A stretch of 64,000 nt of DNA from positions 54,934 through 118,933 of the forward strand of contig JABHNB010000015.1 in the NCBI GenBank assembly GCA_018694115.1, read 5' to 3'. This document shows, piece by piece, positions 29,740 to 39,900 of this stretch; position 1 is the first letter of the stretch, and each line of letters opens with the position of its first letter. The notes under the pieces are model-generated. The model was given only the letters and a program-made list of their open reading frames with translations, was not told where the DNA came from and ran no database searches. The DNA is from an archaeon (GTDB taxonomy: Archaea; Nanobdellota; Nanobdellia; Pacearchaeales; GW2011-AR1). A program made the position numbers and the translations under genes.

Positions 29740-31674
29740 ATGAGAAAGACTGTGATGTTCTTGGTAAGTTTGGTAATTGTTCTGTTTAGTGTTTCAAGTT
29801 TCTTGGGAATGGTTGATGCAAGACGGTTGAGTGAGGCAGGATATGATTGTGATGGAGGTAGTGATTGTGCTTCTGGAGTGTGTGGGGGAGACTACAAATG
29901 TACTGATGTGGATTCTGAATATGGATATGGTGAATGTGGATATGGGAGTTCTAGCGATGGTTACGCCGGTTCAGAAGATGAAGAAAACTGCAAAAAATGC
30001 AATGAAGAAAATTTCATAAACCCTTTAAAAATAGATCTTGTATACGGCGGAGAAACTTACTCCTTAGATTTAATTAGCGGCCTCATCAAGATGCCCATTA
30101 TAGACGTTCCAGTATATGAGATTGTTTATAGTGTTGGTGGTCGTGAAGTGGGTAAAAATATAATAAAGATTGATGAACTAATGGCTAAGGAGAAGTACTG
30201 GGTGATGGATGAAGAGGATGAGGCTTTACTTAATGAATTGAAAAGTAGGGGAGAGAGTGAGTTGTGGATTAATGAAGAGGATAAGGCCTCATTGGATAAA
30301 TGGGAAAACAGGGAAGATATAAGTGCAACAGTCCACGATAAAGAACAAAGAGATAGAACGATTGACGACGTACCACAATTTAAGAAAACAAATAAACTTG
30401 ATGGATATTATTTCGTAAAAAAAAATGGATTTAGAGTTGATATGAGATACCAAACAGATAGCAAAATATATGGAAAAAAAGAAATTTTAACCGATGTCCA
30501 AGTTTGGGTTGAATCTGACGGACTTCATTATGAGAAAGAACTTGATTACAATATAAGGTTTGGAGAGGCTATGTCAACAGGATATGGAGAATTAACTTCA
30601 ATCAAACTCAAATCAGATCCTTGTCCAGCCAAATGTAAGGAAGATAAGGAATGCTGGAAAGACCAGAGTAAAAAAGAAGACTGCAATAAATGCCTAGAAG
30701 GAAGTTGTACAATTCTTGATGAGGGGAGTTACGGATGCCTTGAATGCGGGGGCGGAGAAGATTTTTTTGGGAAATATAAAAAAGATTTCGTAGATTGTTA
30801 TACTGAGGATAAAAACCTGGAAGGCTATTGTTCAGAAAAAATATGCAAAGAAAAAACATGCAACAATGTTTATGGGAGGGGAAATTATTCACTTTGCCCA
30901 AAATAAACTAGGGAAAATAACGAATGTTCCCCAAATGGTTTTGATTGTTGTGATTTGAATAAAAAAGCAGATCCCAACTGTTGCAATAAGGAATTATTCA
31001 CCTGCGTATCTGTATCCCAAAAAGGGCAGAATGCAAATCTTTGTAGTGTAAAAAAAGCCCCTGAAGGATATAGATTTTGTTCCAGCGAAGAATATAAAAA
31101 TGAATTGGGTATAAATTTTCTTTGTCCAGAGAATACCCAGTGTGGGATCCAAACAGTTCTATTGGTGTTCCCAATGCCCGCATGTGTAATGGATAAGTGC
31201 GCGACAGGATATACAAAAGCTAAAGAAGCAGATAATAAAAAATTAATTTGTTGCGAGGATGGTGTTGAAACAGGCGTAAATGTTGGTTATGGGATTTTCA
31301 AGTGTACGCCAAAAAAAGAAGATTGTGCAGCACAATCAAAAAGATATTGCAAGGGAAGAGACAAAGCGGCAGAAGTTGGGGCATGTTGCGGAGAGGAAGA
31401 AATTTGTTTTCGGTACCCGAATGGTGTGCCTATTTGTGTAAAGGAAGGTGGTTCCCCCGATAGTCTTGCGATTTTTGCCCAAGAAGAAAGTGCCCTATTA
31501 GCATTTAACCCAGAAAACCCTGGAACCCCTTTTGGAATATTTCAAAATAGATTATTTGCATGGAACATATTCTCAGAAAGAAAAATAGAACCAACTCCAG
31601 AAGTCAATAGTAGAGATCTACTAGAAAATGTTCTAATTTCATTAAATGATTGGATTAAATCAGAAATCGCTTAA
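29740..31674 (+). pseudogene. Cys-rich secreted protein interrupted by one in-frame TAA at 30904-30906
   Basis: Same frame before and after the stop; the gap reads TRENNECSPNGFDCCDLNKKADPNCC, continuing the Cys-rich style. Signal peptide MRKTVMFLVSLVIVLFSVSSFLGMVDA. Confidence 0.65.
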
Positions 31675-31949
31675 GGACAGTGCATAATTGGGCCTACGTT
31701 TTCAACTATCTGTTTGGCAAGATAGGTTCTTCCTCGTGCCATTCTGTCGTTATCATTCTTTGCAGGAGTATCATACTGACTATCAATCTCGGTCCTATGA
31801 GAATTATAAGTATTTAACATAAGTCGGTCACCCTTAGATAAATTTCTTGAATCAGCACAACCAACAACACCCAGTGCAGTCGCAGCTAAAATCGTCAATC
31901 CTACCAATGCATTTCTTCCTCTTCCAATAGTTTTACCCTTATTTTCCAT
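31671..31949 (-). CDS. Small putative lipoprotein
   Basis: N-terminal hydrophobic segment ending in lipobox-like LGVVGC. Confidence 0.55.
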   Translation of the reverse strand: MENKGKTIGRGRNALVGLTILAATALGVVGCADSRNLSKGDRLMLNTYNSHRTEIDSQYDTPAKNDNDRMARGRTYLAKQIVENVGPIMHCP

Positions 31950-32007
31950 AATTTAACTAACCATAATAACTATTTAAACCTTTCTATCTGTAACCCCTTG
32001 AGAGTAA

Positions 32008-32310
32008 CTAATCACTAGGATAAATTGTAAAAAACTTCTTCATAACCTCAAGATATTGTTTAGTACAATTAGTGCCCCAATCAACCTTTTTTTGTAGCTC
32101 ATGCTTCCTACTTCTTTTCTTAAATATATCTCCCCCCGCAGTTCCTGCAGCCTGAATTCCCTTGGCTGTATGGGAAAGTGTGGGCATTATATCAAATTTA
32201 TCAGAAAGACTCTTTGTGTTTCCGCAACCTCCGATGATGCTTGTTGCAGCCAAGAGGGTTGTAGCTAAATATGCTTTAATTCTGCCAGGTCTTTTGCCTT
32301 CATATTTCAT
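32008..32310 (-). CDS. Small putative lipoprotein
   Basis: MKYEGKRPGRIKAYLATTLLAATSIIGGC. Confidence 0.55.
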   Translation of the reverse strand: MKYEGKRPGRIKAYLATTLLAATSIIGGCGNTKSLSDKFDIMPTLSHTAKGIQAAGTAGGDIFKKRSRKHELQKKVDWGTNCTKQYLEVMKKFFTIYPSD

Positions 32311-32352
32311 ATATAATCTAATCATAAGAACTATTTAGGTTTTTCTAGAAAA

Positions 32353-32658
32353 CTAAAAATGAATCTCTTTGCTGATCTCTTCATCAAACTCTCTTTTTCC
32401 TTCTAAATATATTTTTTGCTTCTCTGTTAGACATCTTTTAGGACTTACATATTTGCTATATCTACTACGATCTGTACTGTTAAACTTAGATAGGTAAGCT
32501 TGTTTTTCTGTTTTTGACATATTGTCTATTCCGGTGTGTACTCTTTGAGCATTATGTCCTTCAAGTCGATTGATCATGCCACTTTGACATCCTGCAATAG
32601 CTAGTGCTGATGCAATTGCTACAACTCCGCCCATTGCAATATTTCCTAATTTTCTCAT
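32353..32658 (-). CDS. Small putative lipoprotein
   Basis: MRKLGNIAMGGVVAIASALAIAGC. Confidence 0.55.
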   Translation of the reverse strand: MRKLGNIAMGGVVAIASALAIAGCQSGMINRLEGHNAQRVHTGIDNMSKTEKQAYLSKFNSTDRSRYSKYVSPKRCLTEKQKIYLEGKREFDEEISKEIHF

Positions 32659-32747
32659 ATTTCAACTAACTTTAAGAACTATTTAAACCTTTCCTTTGTA
32701 ACCCCTTGAGAGTAACTTCAAAATACAAAAGACTATTCTTCAAACAT

Positions 32748-32776
32748 TTTATAAAGTTTAATTATCTGGGGGTTGT
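32748..32776 (+). promoter_or_regulatory. Conserved cassette promoter TTTATAAAGTTTAATTATCTG
   Basis: 29 nt upstream of ATG 32777. Confidence 0.7.
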
Positions 32777-34771
32777 ATGAAAAAGACTGTGATGTTTTTG
32801 GCAGGTTTGGTAATTGTTCTTTTTAGTGTCTCGAGTTTCTTGGGAACTGTTGGTGCGGTGGTGTCTGGTGGAGAGGTGGATTACTGTGAAGCTACAAGTG
32901 ATTGTATTTCGGGGGAATGTTCTTTTGAGGGAATATGTGTTAGTCTTGGTGCAGATGATTGTTGGGGTTACGGTTATGGGGGTGGTTATGGATGCGATTC
33001 TGATTCGAAGTGTGTATGGGGTTATGGATATGGCCCTGGTTGTGGGTATGGGGGTTATTGCGGATATGATCCGGAGTGCGAAGAAGAACAGGAAGAAGCA
33101 GCATTTTGTGGTGATGAGGTAGTTGATGATGGGGAAGAATGTGATGATGGGAATACTATTGGGGGGGATGGCTGTAGTGGGGAGTGTTTAAACGAGAGTT
33201 TTGAGGTTGGATTAATAATGGGTCATGAGTATATCTTGGAGACTCAGAAATCTAGAGGCTTTCGACCAAATCCAGAAAATATCACTCCCTTTGATAATAT
33301 TCTCTGCGGTCTGAAGGTTCGTGAATCTGAGAATCCTAAAGATAAAATATATACTGGTGAATTAAGATGGGTGGATCTTAGTTCTTCTGGAGAAGGTCTT
33401 GTGAAGAAAACGACAACTGACTCAGGATTCGTTTTTGCAAAAAATGAAAAGGGTCATGATTATTATGCTTGGAGGATTAAAGGTTGGCCGAATGGTTGGG
33501 GATCTCCGGCAGATATAGGAAAGTTAGTTGATGGGGGGGCAGTAAAATGTGTTGTTAATTTGGAAGATAGGGAGATAAATAGCTCGGTAATTGAACTAGA
33601 TACTTGTGTCCACATTATGGGTCCGGATACGGCGGAATATAAGTTTATTAGTATGTATGGAAAGAGTTTGAATAGTGCTCCCAATAAGATTGTTAAGACT
33701 GGATTAAAAAATACTTTAGCATATATGGGCACTGACCCGTTTGCACAGTATCCTAAAAATTTTTCACATTATGCGGATCTGAAAGCCCATAATGACTCTG
33801 TTTGGGAAACAGAGACGGATTTTATTAATTCTGATCCAAGGAGACCGGTTAAATCCTTTAGTCTGTCTGCTAACCTCGCCAAGGGAAAAAGTGCCCCCAG
33901 ACAGATTTCTATTGTTTCTTCGTGTGGTAATGGTGGGAAAGTATATCATTTTTATAATAGTATTGCTGATGATCTCTTTTCAGTCCGTGGAATGAGGATA
34001 ATTTTTATCAATCCGTTTAAGTTAAAGCGATGGCCTATTTCTCGAGTAGCCCTCCATGAAACCGGCCACAATTTTTGTAAATTAGAAGATGAGCATTCAT
34101 TTTCAGTTAAAAGTTTTTTATACTGGGGAGAAAAAAATTGTGTGGATGATGCAAATGCCCTAGCTCCTCTTGGTTTTAAGGCTGGACGACAAACTACAAG
34201 TGGGTTTGGACAGATAACACCAAAACTATATGGAGACACTAATCCGGGAAATAATGGCGTGGGATGTTCTTTTGGTGCAGGATTTAAGACTCCTTCGGCG
34301 AAAAGTGTTATGAATAATCATTATGAGGTTAATAAATTCAATGTTATCTCTTGCGGTTATTGTCTTAAGGAGATTCTGAACCAGACCAATTATAAATCCT
34401 TGGGGAATAACTTTGAGGCTTGTATGGATAAAAGTTGGGATACTATAAAACCTGGAGAGTTCGTTTGTGAAGTGGATGTTGATTGTTCTACTGATGGTAC
34501 CACGACGTGTAGTCGTTGTGTTGATAATCGGTGCGAATTTCAGGGAGCTAAAAAAGAATGTATGAGGTTAGATCCAAGTGTGCCTAATGCTAAATGGGAT
34601 TTTGGATTGTGTGAGCTTAATGAAATTTCAGAGAAAGCTTCATGTAAGATGAATAAGGATTGGGAGTGCCAGGACTCTATGAGTCCTTCATGGGTAGAAA
34701 TAGTGTGTCCATTAAGGGATGGAGCATTAAAGGCGTTATTTTGTATGGATCATAAATGCGTTTATATTTAG
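32777..34771 (+). CDS. Secreted Cys-rich M64-like zinc metallopeptidase
   Basis: Signal peptide; Gly-Tyr-rich segment; Cys repeat CGDEVVDDGEECDDGNTIGGDGCSGEC; HETGHNFCKLEDEH; later SVMNN (Met-turn candidate). Confidence 0.7.
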   Translation: MKKTVMFLAGLVIVLFSVSSFLGTVGAVVSGGEVDYCEATSDCISGECSFEGICVSLGADDCWGYGYGGGYGCDSDSKCVWGYGYGPGCGYGGYCGYDPECEEEQEEAAFCGDEVVDDGEECDDGNTIGGDGCSGECLNESFEVGLIMGHEYILETQKSRGFRPNPENITPFDNILCGLKVRESENPKDKIYTGELRWVDLSSSGEGLVKKTTTDSGFVFAKNEKGHDYYAWRIKGWPNGWGSPADIGKLVDGGAVKCVVNLEDREINSSVIELDTCVHIMGPDTAEYKFISMYGKSLNSAPNKIVKTGLKNTLAYMGTDPFAQYPKNFSHYADLKAHNDSVWETETDFINSDPRRPVKSFSLSANLAKGKSAPRQISIVSSCGNGGKVYHFYNSIADDLFSVRGMRIIFINPFKLKRWPISRVALHETGHNFCKLEDEHSFSVKSFLYWGEKNCVDDANALAPLGFKAGRQTTSGFGQITPKLYGDTNPGNNGVGCSFGAGFKTPSAKSVMNNHYEVNKFNVISCGYCLKEILNQTNYKSLGNNFEACMDKSWDTIKPGEFVCEVDVDCSTDGTTTCSRCVDNRCEFQGAKKECMRLDPSVPNAKWDFGLCELNEISEKASCKMNKDWECQDSMSPSWVEIVCPLRDGALKALFCMDHKCVYI

Positions 34772-34810
34772 AATCAAATTTCTTCAGCAGTTATAGTTTA
34801 GTTAGAATAT

Positions 34811-34839
34811 TTTATAAAGTTCGGAACTTATTGAATTGA
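34811..34839 (+). promoter_or_regulatory. Cassette promoter TTTATAAAGTT
   Basis: 29 nt upstream of ATG 34840. Confidence 0.65.
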
Positions 34840-36801
34840 ATGAAAAAGACTGTGATGTTCTTGGCGAGCTTGGTGATTGTTCTGTTTGGTGTTTCAAGTT
34901 TCTTGGGAACTGTAGGTGCAGTGGTGTCAGGAGGGGAGGGAGATTATTGCGATGCTACAAGTGATTGTGTTTCTGGTGAATGTTCCATTGATGGACTTTG
35001 TATTAATCTTGGTGCAGAAGATTGTTGGAGTTGGGGTTATGGGGGAGGTTATGGATGCGATTCTGATTAGAAGTGTGTATGGGGTTATGGATATGGATAT
35101 GGCTGTGGATATGGGGGCGATTGTGGATATGATCCTGAATGCGAAGAAGAAGGAGAAGAAGCAGTTTGTGGTGACGGGGATATGGAATCTGGAGAAGAAT
35201 GTGATGATGGCAATACTGACAACGGAGATGGTTGTAATGATAAATGTTTGAGTGAGTATATTGGGCTAGGAATAGCTATGGATTATAATTATATCATTGA
35301 AACTCAAAAGAAAAGAGCTTTTCGACCAAACTACAAGAAAATTACTCCATTTGATGACATCAATTGTATCTTAAAGGTTCGTGAATCGAAGAATCCTCGA
35401 GATAAGACTTATGAGGGAAGATTTTATCTGGTTGACTCTAAAGGAAATCAGGAATATATTCAGGGAACAAATCTACTTTCGAGGTATACTTTTGCAAAAA
35501 ATGGGGGCGGACTTGATTATTATGTTTGGAGGATTAAGGGTTGGCCAACTGGATGGGGCCCGGGCGCAGTGAATATGACTAAATTAGTTAATGAAGGTAG
35601 TGTAATCTGTTCTGCAAATGTTGGCGGAAAAACCAATTTTAGTCGTCCATTAAGACCCGAAACCTGTGTTCATATTACTGGTCCTGATGATGCAAATTTT
35701 AAGATTGTTAATTCATTTGGAGATAGTGTTAGGGGGTCTTCATATTGGGTTTTTGAGAAGGGAATGAGGAATACTCTTGGGCTTATGAGGGTGGATCCAT
35801 TTAGACAATATCCTCAAAAATTTGCACATTATGTTGATTTGAAATCTCATGATGATTCGGGTTGGAAGACTTACAGGGGGGGAAACAGAACTTATTTTAA
35901 TCATTCTTCAAAACTTCCTAAGGGAGAGAGTGCTTGGAAACAGGTTGTCAACAAATCAACTTGTGATTTTAAGGGAAAGCAATATAATTTTTATAGTGAC
36001 CGTACTTATTCGGGGTATACTATTCGGGGCCAACCCGTAGTTTTTATGGATTCTTCGAAAAATAATCAAACAACCCTCCATGAAACTGGCCATAATTTTT
36101 GTTATATTAATGATGAATATCCATTTTCCTCAAAAAAAGTGTTTTACAAAGGGAATAAAAATTGTGTTCAAAATATTTCTTTTATTGCTCCCCTGGGTTT
36201 TGTTGCTCCTTTGGGAATAACCGGGTCCGTCGCACCCCTGTTTGAGTTATATGGTGGTGCAGGATTTAACAATAGTGGGAAAGGATGTTCTTTTGGACTG
36301 GGCTTTAATGTTCCTTCTGAGCAGAGTATAATGAATCACTACTGGAAAGCTCCCAAATTCAATGTTATTTCTTGTGGTTATTGTCTTGGAAAAATTATTA
36401 ATAAGACTCTGGATAGTGATCTTGGAAATAATTTTGGAGCTTGTATGAATAATAAATGGAATACTATTAAACCAGGAGATCAATCTTGTTTCAGCCATAA
36501 GGATTGTGCTACTGATGGCAACTCTGGTTGCAGTTATTGTAATGATAATAAGTGTGTCTATAAGGGGATTGACAAAAATGGTAAAGCTAGGGAGTGTATG
36601 CTTCCTGATGAGAGTAAAACATCTAAATGGTCTGTAGGAACTTGCGGAAATAAACAAGCAAATTCGAAATCTGCCTGTAATGCTGTTGCTGGATGGGAAT
36701 GTACGTCTAGAGCGAGTAATCTTAAATCTCTATGTCCTACAAATGCGGCGGGCAAAAGTGTTATAAAATGCGAAAACCATAAGTGTGTGTATCCAAAATG
36801 A
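34840..36801 (+). pseudogene. Secreted M64-like metallopeptidase paralog interrupted by one in-frame TAG at 35068-35070
   Basis: Same frame on both sides; paralog reads GATTCTGATTCGAAGTGTGTATGG where this gene reads GATTCTGATTAGAAGTGTGTATGG (TCG to TAG). HETGHNFCYINDEY intact downstream. Confidence 0.75.
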
Positions 36802-37784
36802 ATAACAAAACAAAAATAATCTCGGCGGCGATCTTATTAGTTGTGGTGATTGCAGTATTTGGTTTTAGAATGACTGGAAAGGTTATAGACGAACCTGAAG
36901 GTTTGGTGGAGTCTTGTTTTATAAGATTAGAAATTGGCGAGGATAAGATTGGAGAAGAGATACAATTTTCCCTTGTTGGTCAGGAAAATCTTTATGGGAA
37001 TTATGGTGGTTTGGTTGATTATTATGATGACGACGGAGGAATTGCTGAAGACTATTTACTAAGGGTTAATGATCTTGAGGGTGATCTTTTGTTTAGCTCT
37101 GCTCTTTCTTCTTCGAGATTTGTTTTTTACGATAACTTTGGAGAAGATGAAGAAGATCTAGGAGGAGTTCTTGAAACTGAGTCTGGAATTATTCCAGTGA
37201 TAGTTCCTTATATTGAGAACATTGGTTCAATAAGAATTGAGAACGGGGAAGTTGAAACAGATTTGAATGTTAATGTTGGAGAGATTATTTGTGAAAGAAC
37301 CTGTATGGCCGAAGGAGAGACCGGAAGTTCGGATGATGAAAGTTGTTGCATTGGATTTATAAAATCTGGAGGGGAACCCATACTTTTGGGAGATGCTGAT
37401 GGCGATGGAGTGGTTGGTGAACTGGATACTGCAGTTTTTCAATCTCAATTTGGATTGATAGAAGAAGGACTATCTGCTGACTTTGATGGAGACGGGGATG
37501 TAGATTTATCCGACTTTACATTTATTCGGGAAAATATGGGGGGAGAACCAAAGACTCCATTTACTTGTGTGAATTGTGGAGATGGTGTTTGCTCGGACGA
37601 TGAAGATCCTGATCTTTGTCCTGAAGATTGTATTCCTGAATTTTCTTGCCCTGAAGATATGATTAAGATGGCCTATGCTTGTTCGACTAGCGGACAGAGA
37701 TTCGAAGATTGGCGAGGTGATTGGATTTCAACAGATACTATGATTGGAGATACTGAAAATTATATTTTGCCTTCGCTGGATTAA
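36798..37784 (+). CDS. Surface protein with dockerin-like EF-hand repeats and a conserved C-terminal motif
   Basis: N-terminal TM; DADGDGVVGELDTAVFQSQFG and DFDGDGDVDLSDFTFIRENMG; C-terminus CSTSGQRFEDWRGDWISTDTMIGDTENYILPSLD. Confidence 0.7.
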   Translation: MNNKTKIISAAILLVVVIAVFGFRMTGKVIDEPEGLVESCFIRLEIGEDKIGEEIQFSLVGQENLYGNYGGLVDYYDDDGGIAEDYLLRVNDLEGDLLFSSALSSSRFVFYDNFGEDEEDLGGVLETESGIIPVIVPYIENIGSIRIENGEVETDLNVNVGEIICERTCMAEGETGSSDDESCCIGFIKSGGEPILLGDADGDGVVGELDTAVFQSQFGLIEEGLSADFDGDGDVDLSDFTFIRENMGGEPKTPFTCVNCGDGVCSDDEDPDLCPEDCIPEFSCPEDMIKMAYACSTSGQRFEDWRGDWISTDTMIGDTENYILPSLD

Positions 37785-37825
37785 TTATATTTTATAAAAT
37801 AATTCTTCATAATCTTATCGAACAT

Positions 37826-37854
37826 TTTATAAAGTTTAATTATTTGAATTCGGT
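37826..37854 (+). promoter_or_regulatory. Cassette promoter TTTATAAAGTTTAATTATTTG
   Basis: 29 nt upstream of ATG 37855. Confidence 0.7.
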
Positions 37855-39900
37855 ATGAAAAAGACTGTGATGTTCTTGGTGGGTTTAGTGATTGTTCTAT
37901 TTGGTGTTTCGAGTTTCTTGGGAACCGTCGATGCTCGTGTTGAGGAAGAGGTTACCGAAGATTATGGATATGGATACGGTGAATGTGGATATGGGGGTTA
38001 TGGCGGTTATGGTGGTTGTGATCCCGTGATTGAATCAATAACTCTTGGAGTGAATATGGCATGGTTGGAAGAAGGATCTTCTAAGTTGATTAATCCATAT
38101 AAATATGAGGAGGAGATAACTATTGGTCGACAGAAGTATGGAGTTTATACTGCTGGAGATCAGTTAGTCTGTAAGACCGTTGTTAGAATTGCTCCAGAGG
38201 ACCTAAATGAAAAATACTACCTAGATTTTGAGTATTATGACGACGACCAGCAAAAAGGAGTTACTCAAACAAAAAAAATCCTAGATTATCTTCCTGGGGG
38301 AAAATCACATTCAGAAAGCTTAGAGATTGGATACTATCCTAAATCTTTGGCAGAGGGAAGAGATTGTTCTATGGAGGGAGATAAGGTAACTTGTAACATA
38401 TTAATACCCAAATCTTCTGCAGGAAGAACCACCCAGTGTTCCGCAGTAGTTTATGTTTCAGAAAGAGAAGATGACGATCGAGAGGTATTTAGTAATCTAA
38501 TGATTCATGCATCTTATGCATTTTATTTTACCCCAGTAAGCGAGTCTATGAATGCATCTGAAGAGTATGGAAACATCGAAGAACAATATGATCATTTCGT
38601 CGAGCTTAGTGAAGTTAATAAGTATCCTGAGACTGTTGGAAAAAAGATATTTTTGTATACTCTTAGTGGCATAACTAATAATGAAATTTGCTGTAAACTT
38701 GAATATAATAAGTTTATTGAAGATAAGTATCTATGGACGACTTCGAAGATTTGTAGTAAACTTGCAATGGAAGAAGGGCTCTATAGGGGTAGTGTAGTTG
38801 AAGATGAGAGATGTGTGGATAATGCACCAACAAGTAGGTCTAACCACAAAAGAATTGAAAAAGAACTTAATCAACGTTTATTTGATAATTCGATTGCAAA
38901 CATGGTAGAGAACCCTACAGTGATAATGATCTTTGATAAGAATGAGTATCCAAAGATTCTTGAGGGATGCTTGGAAACTGAGGGGCTTTGTACATGGGGG
39001 AATAGATATAATGATTTGCTTCCCCTAACCTGGATTTCTCAGGATTCAATAAAACAAACTCTATCTTATCAAATGGGTTATAGGCTTGTCGGAGCATGTA
39101 GTGAGATAAATTTTGTGTCGTGGGTATTTCAACATACTAAGGGGCGTGGCGGAACTACCTTAATTCCTCGTACTGAGGGTTGTCCAAATCCTGTGGGAGA
39201 GAGTGGAAAGGTATTCTTCCCGAGTTGTTGCTTTGATAATGTTCCTGAACGCTGCCCCCCTCTGGAAGGGATATGTATGAGGAAGACTGAAGAAACTAAG
39301 GATAGGGAAATATTGAAACCGAGTAATGGGAAAGATTATGCATGTCTTAATCCGGAGTCTATATGTTATAAGGCTGAATGTAATTATGACCAAGATTGTT
39401 TTGAGAAAGAGGGAAGTTGTTTTTGTAGCCAAGATACTAGAACTTGTACTACCTGTGCTGATGGCTTGGAATGTAGGGGTTTTAAGGGAATGGCCTTTTG
39501 TACTGCAAACGAAACTGAAGCAGTAGAAGCTATATGTGATGGTTCTCCTACTTCTTGTGATTATATCCGGGGACCTTGGGGAAGGGATCTATGTCGTGAT
39601 TGTGATGCCAAGGGGGGAGTTTGTGGTTTTGAGGAAGTATCTGGAAGAGACAGGTGCAGGATAGTAAAAGACTCACAGAACCCTTATTTCCTTTCTAACA
39701 AATGTGGAAGTGAAGAATACTGTTTGGGAATGCCTTATAGGGTATATCGGGATGACGGGGCTGTAGCAAGTGATATTGATGTTCCGGAGACAATAGAAGA
39801 TCATTCTATAATGGGAATATATGAATCTTTAGGAGGAATTTATCCTCCAGAACTTCCATGTCCTCTAGGAAACTGTAGGGAGGCTGATGAAAATGCATAA
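37855..39900 (+). CDS. Cys-rich secreted protein, possible catalytically degenerate paralog of the M64-like proteins
   Basis: Shared signal peptide, YGYGYGECGYGGYGGYGGC segment, similar layout; SYQMGY where paralogs have LHETGH. Confidence 0.6.
   Translation: MKKTVMFLVGLVIVLFGVSSFLGTVDARVEEEVTEDYGYGYGECGYGGYGGYGGCDPVIESITLGVNMAWLEEGSSKLINPYKYEEEITIGRQKYGVYTAGDQLVCKTVVRIAPEDLNEKYYLDFEYYDDDQQKGVTQTKKILDYLPGGKSHSESLEIGYYPKSLAEGRDCSMEGDKVTCNILIPKSSAGRTTQCSAVVYVSEREDDDREVFSNLMIHASYAFYFTPVSESMNASEEYGNIEEQYDHFVELSEVNKYPETVGKKIFLYTLSGITNNEICCKLEYNKFIEDKYLWTTSKICSKLAMEEGLYRGSVVEDERCVDNAPTSRSNHKRIEKELNQRLFDNSIANMVENPTVIMIFDKNEYPKILEGCLETEGLCTWGNRYNDLLPLTWISQDSIKQTLSYQMGYRLVGACSEINFVSWVFQHTKGRGGTTLIPRTEGCPNPVGESGKVFFPSCCFDNVPERCPPLEGICMRKTEETKDREILKPSNGKDYACLNPESICYKAECNYDQDCFEKEGSCFCSQDTRTCTTCADGLECRGFKGMAFCTANETEAVEAICDGSPTSCDYIRGPWGRDLCRDCDAKGGVCGFEEVSGRDRCRIVKDSQNPYFLSNKCGSEEYCLGMPYRVYRDDGAVASDIDVPETIEDHSIMGIYESLGGIYPPELPCPLGNCREADENA

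Noticed and set aside
32814-33122. Overlapping +strand ORF (MFFLVSRVSWELL...) in an alternative frame
   Set aside because: Alternative frame of the 32777 gene; arises from repetitive Gly-Tyr codons.
35031-35251. Genome-wide TAG reassignment as explanation for the internal amber codon
   Set aside because: Well-supported genes such as gyrA (15275) and L24e (7422) end in TAG at expected lengths, so TAG is a normal stop here.
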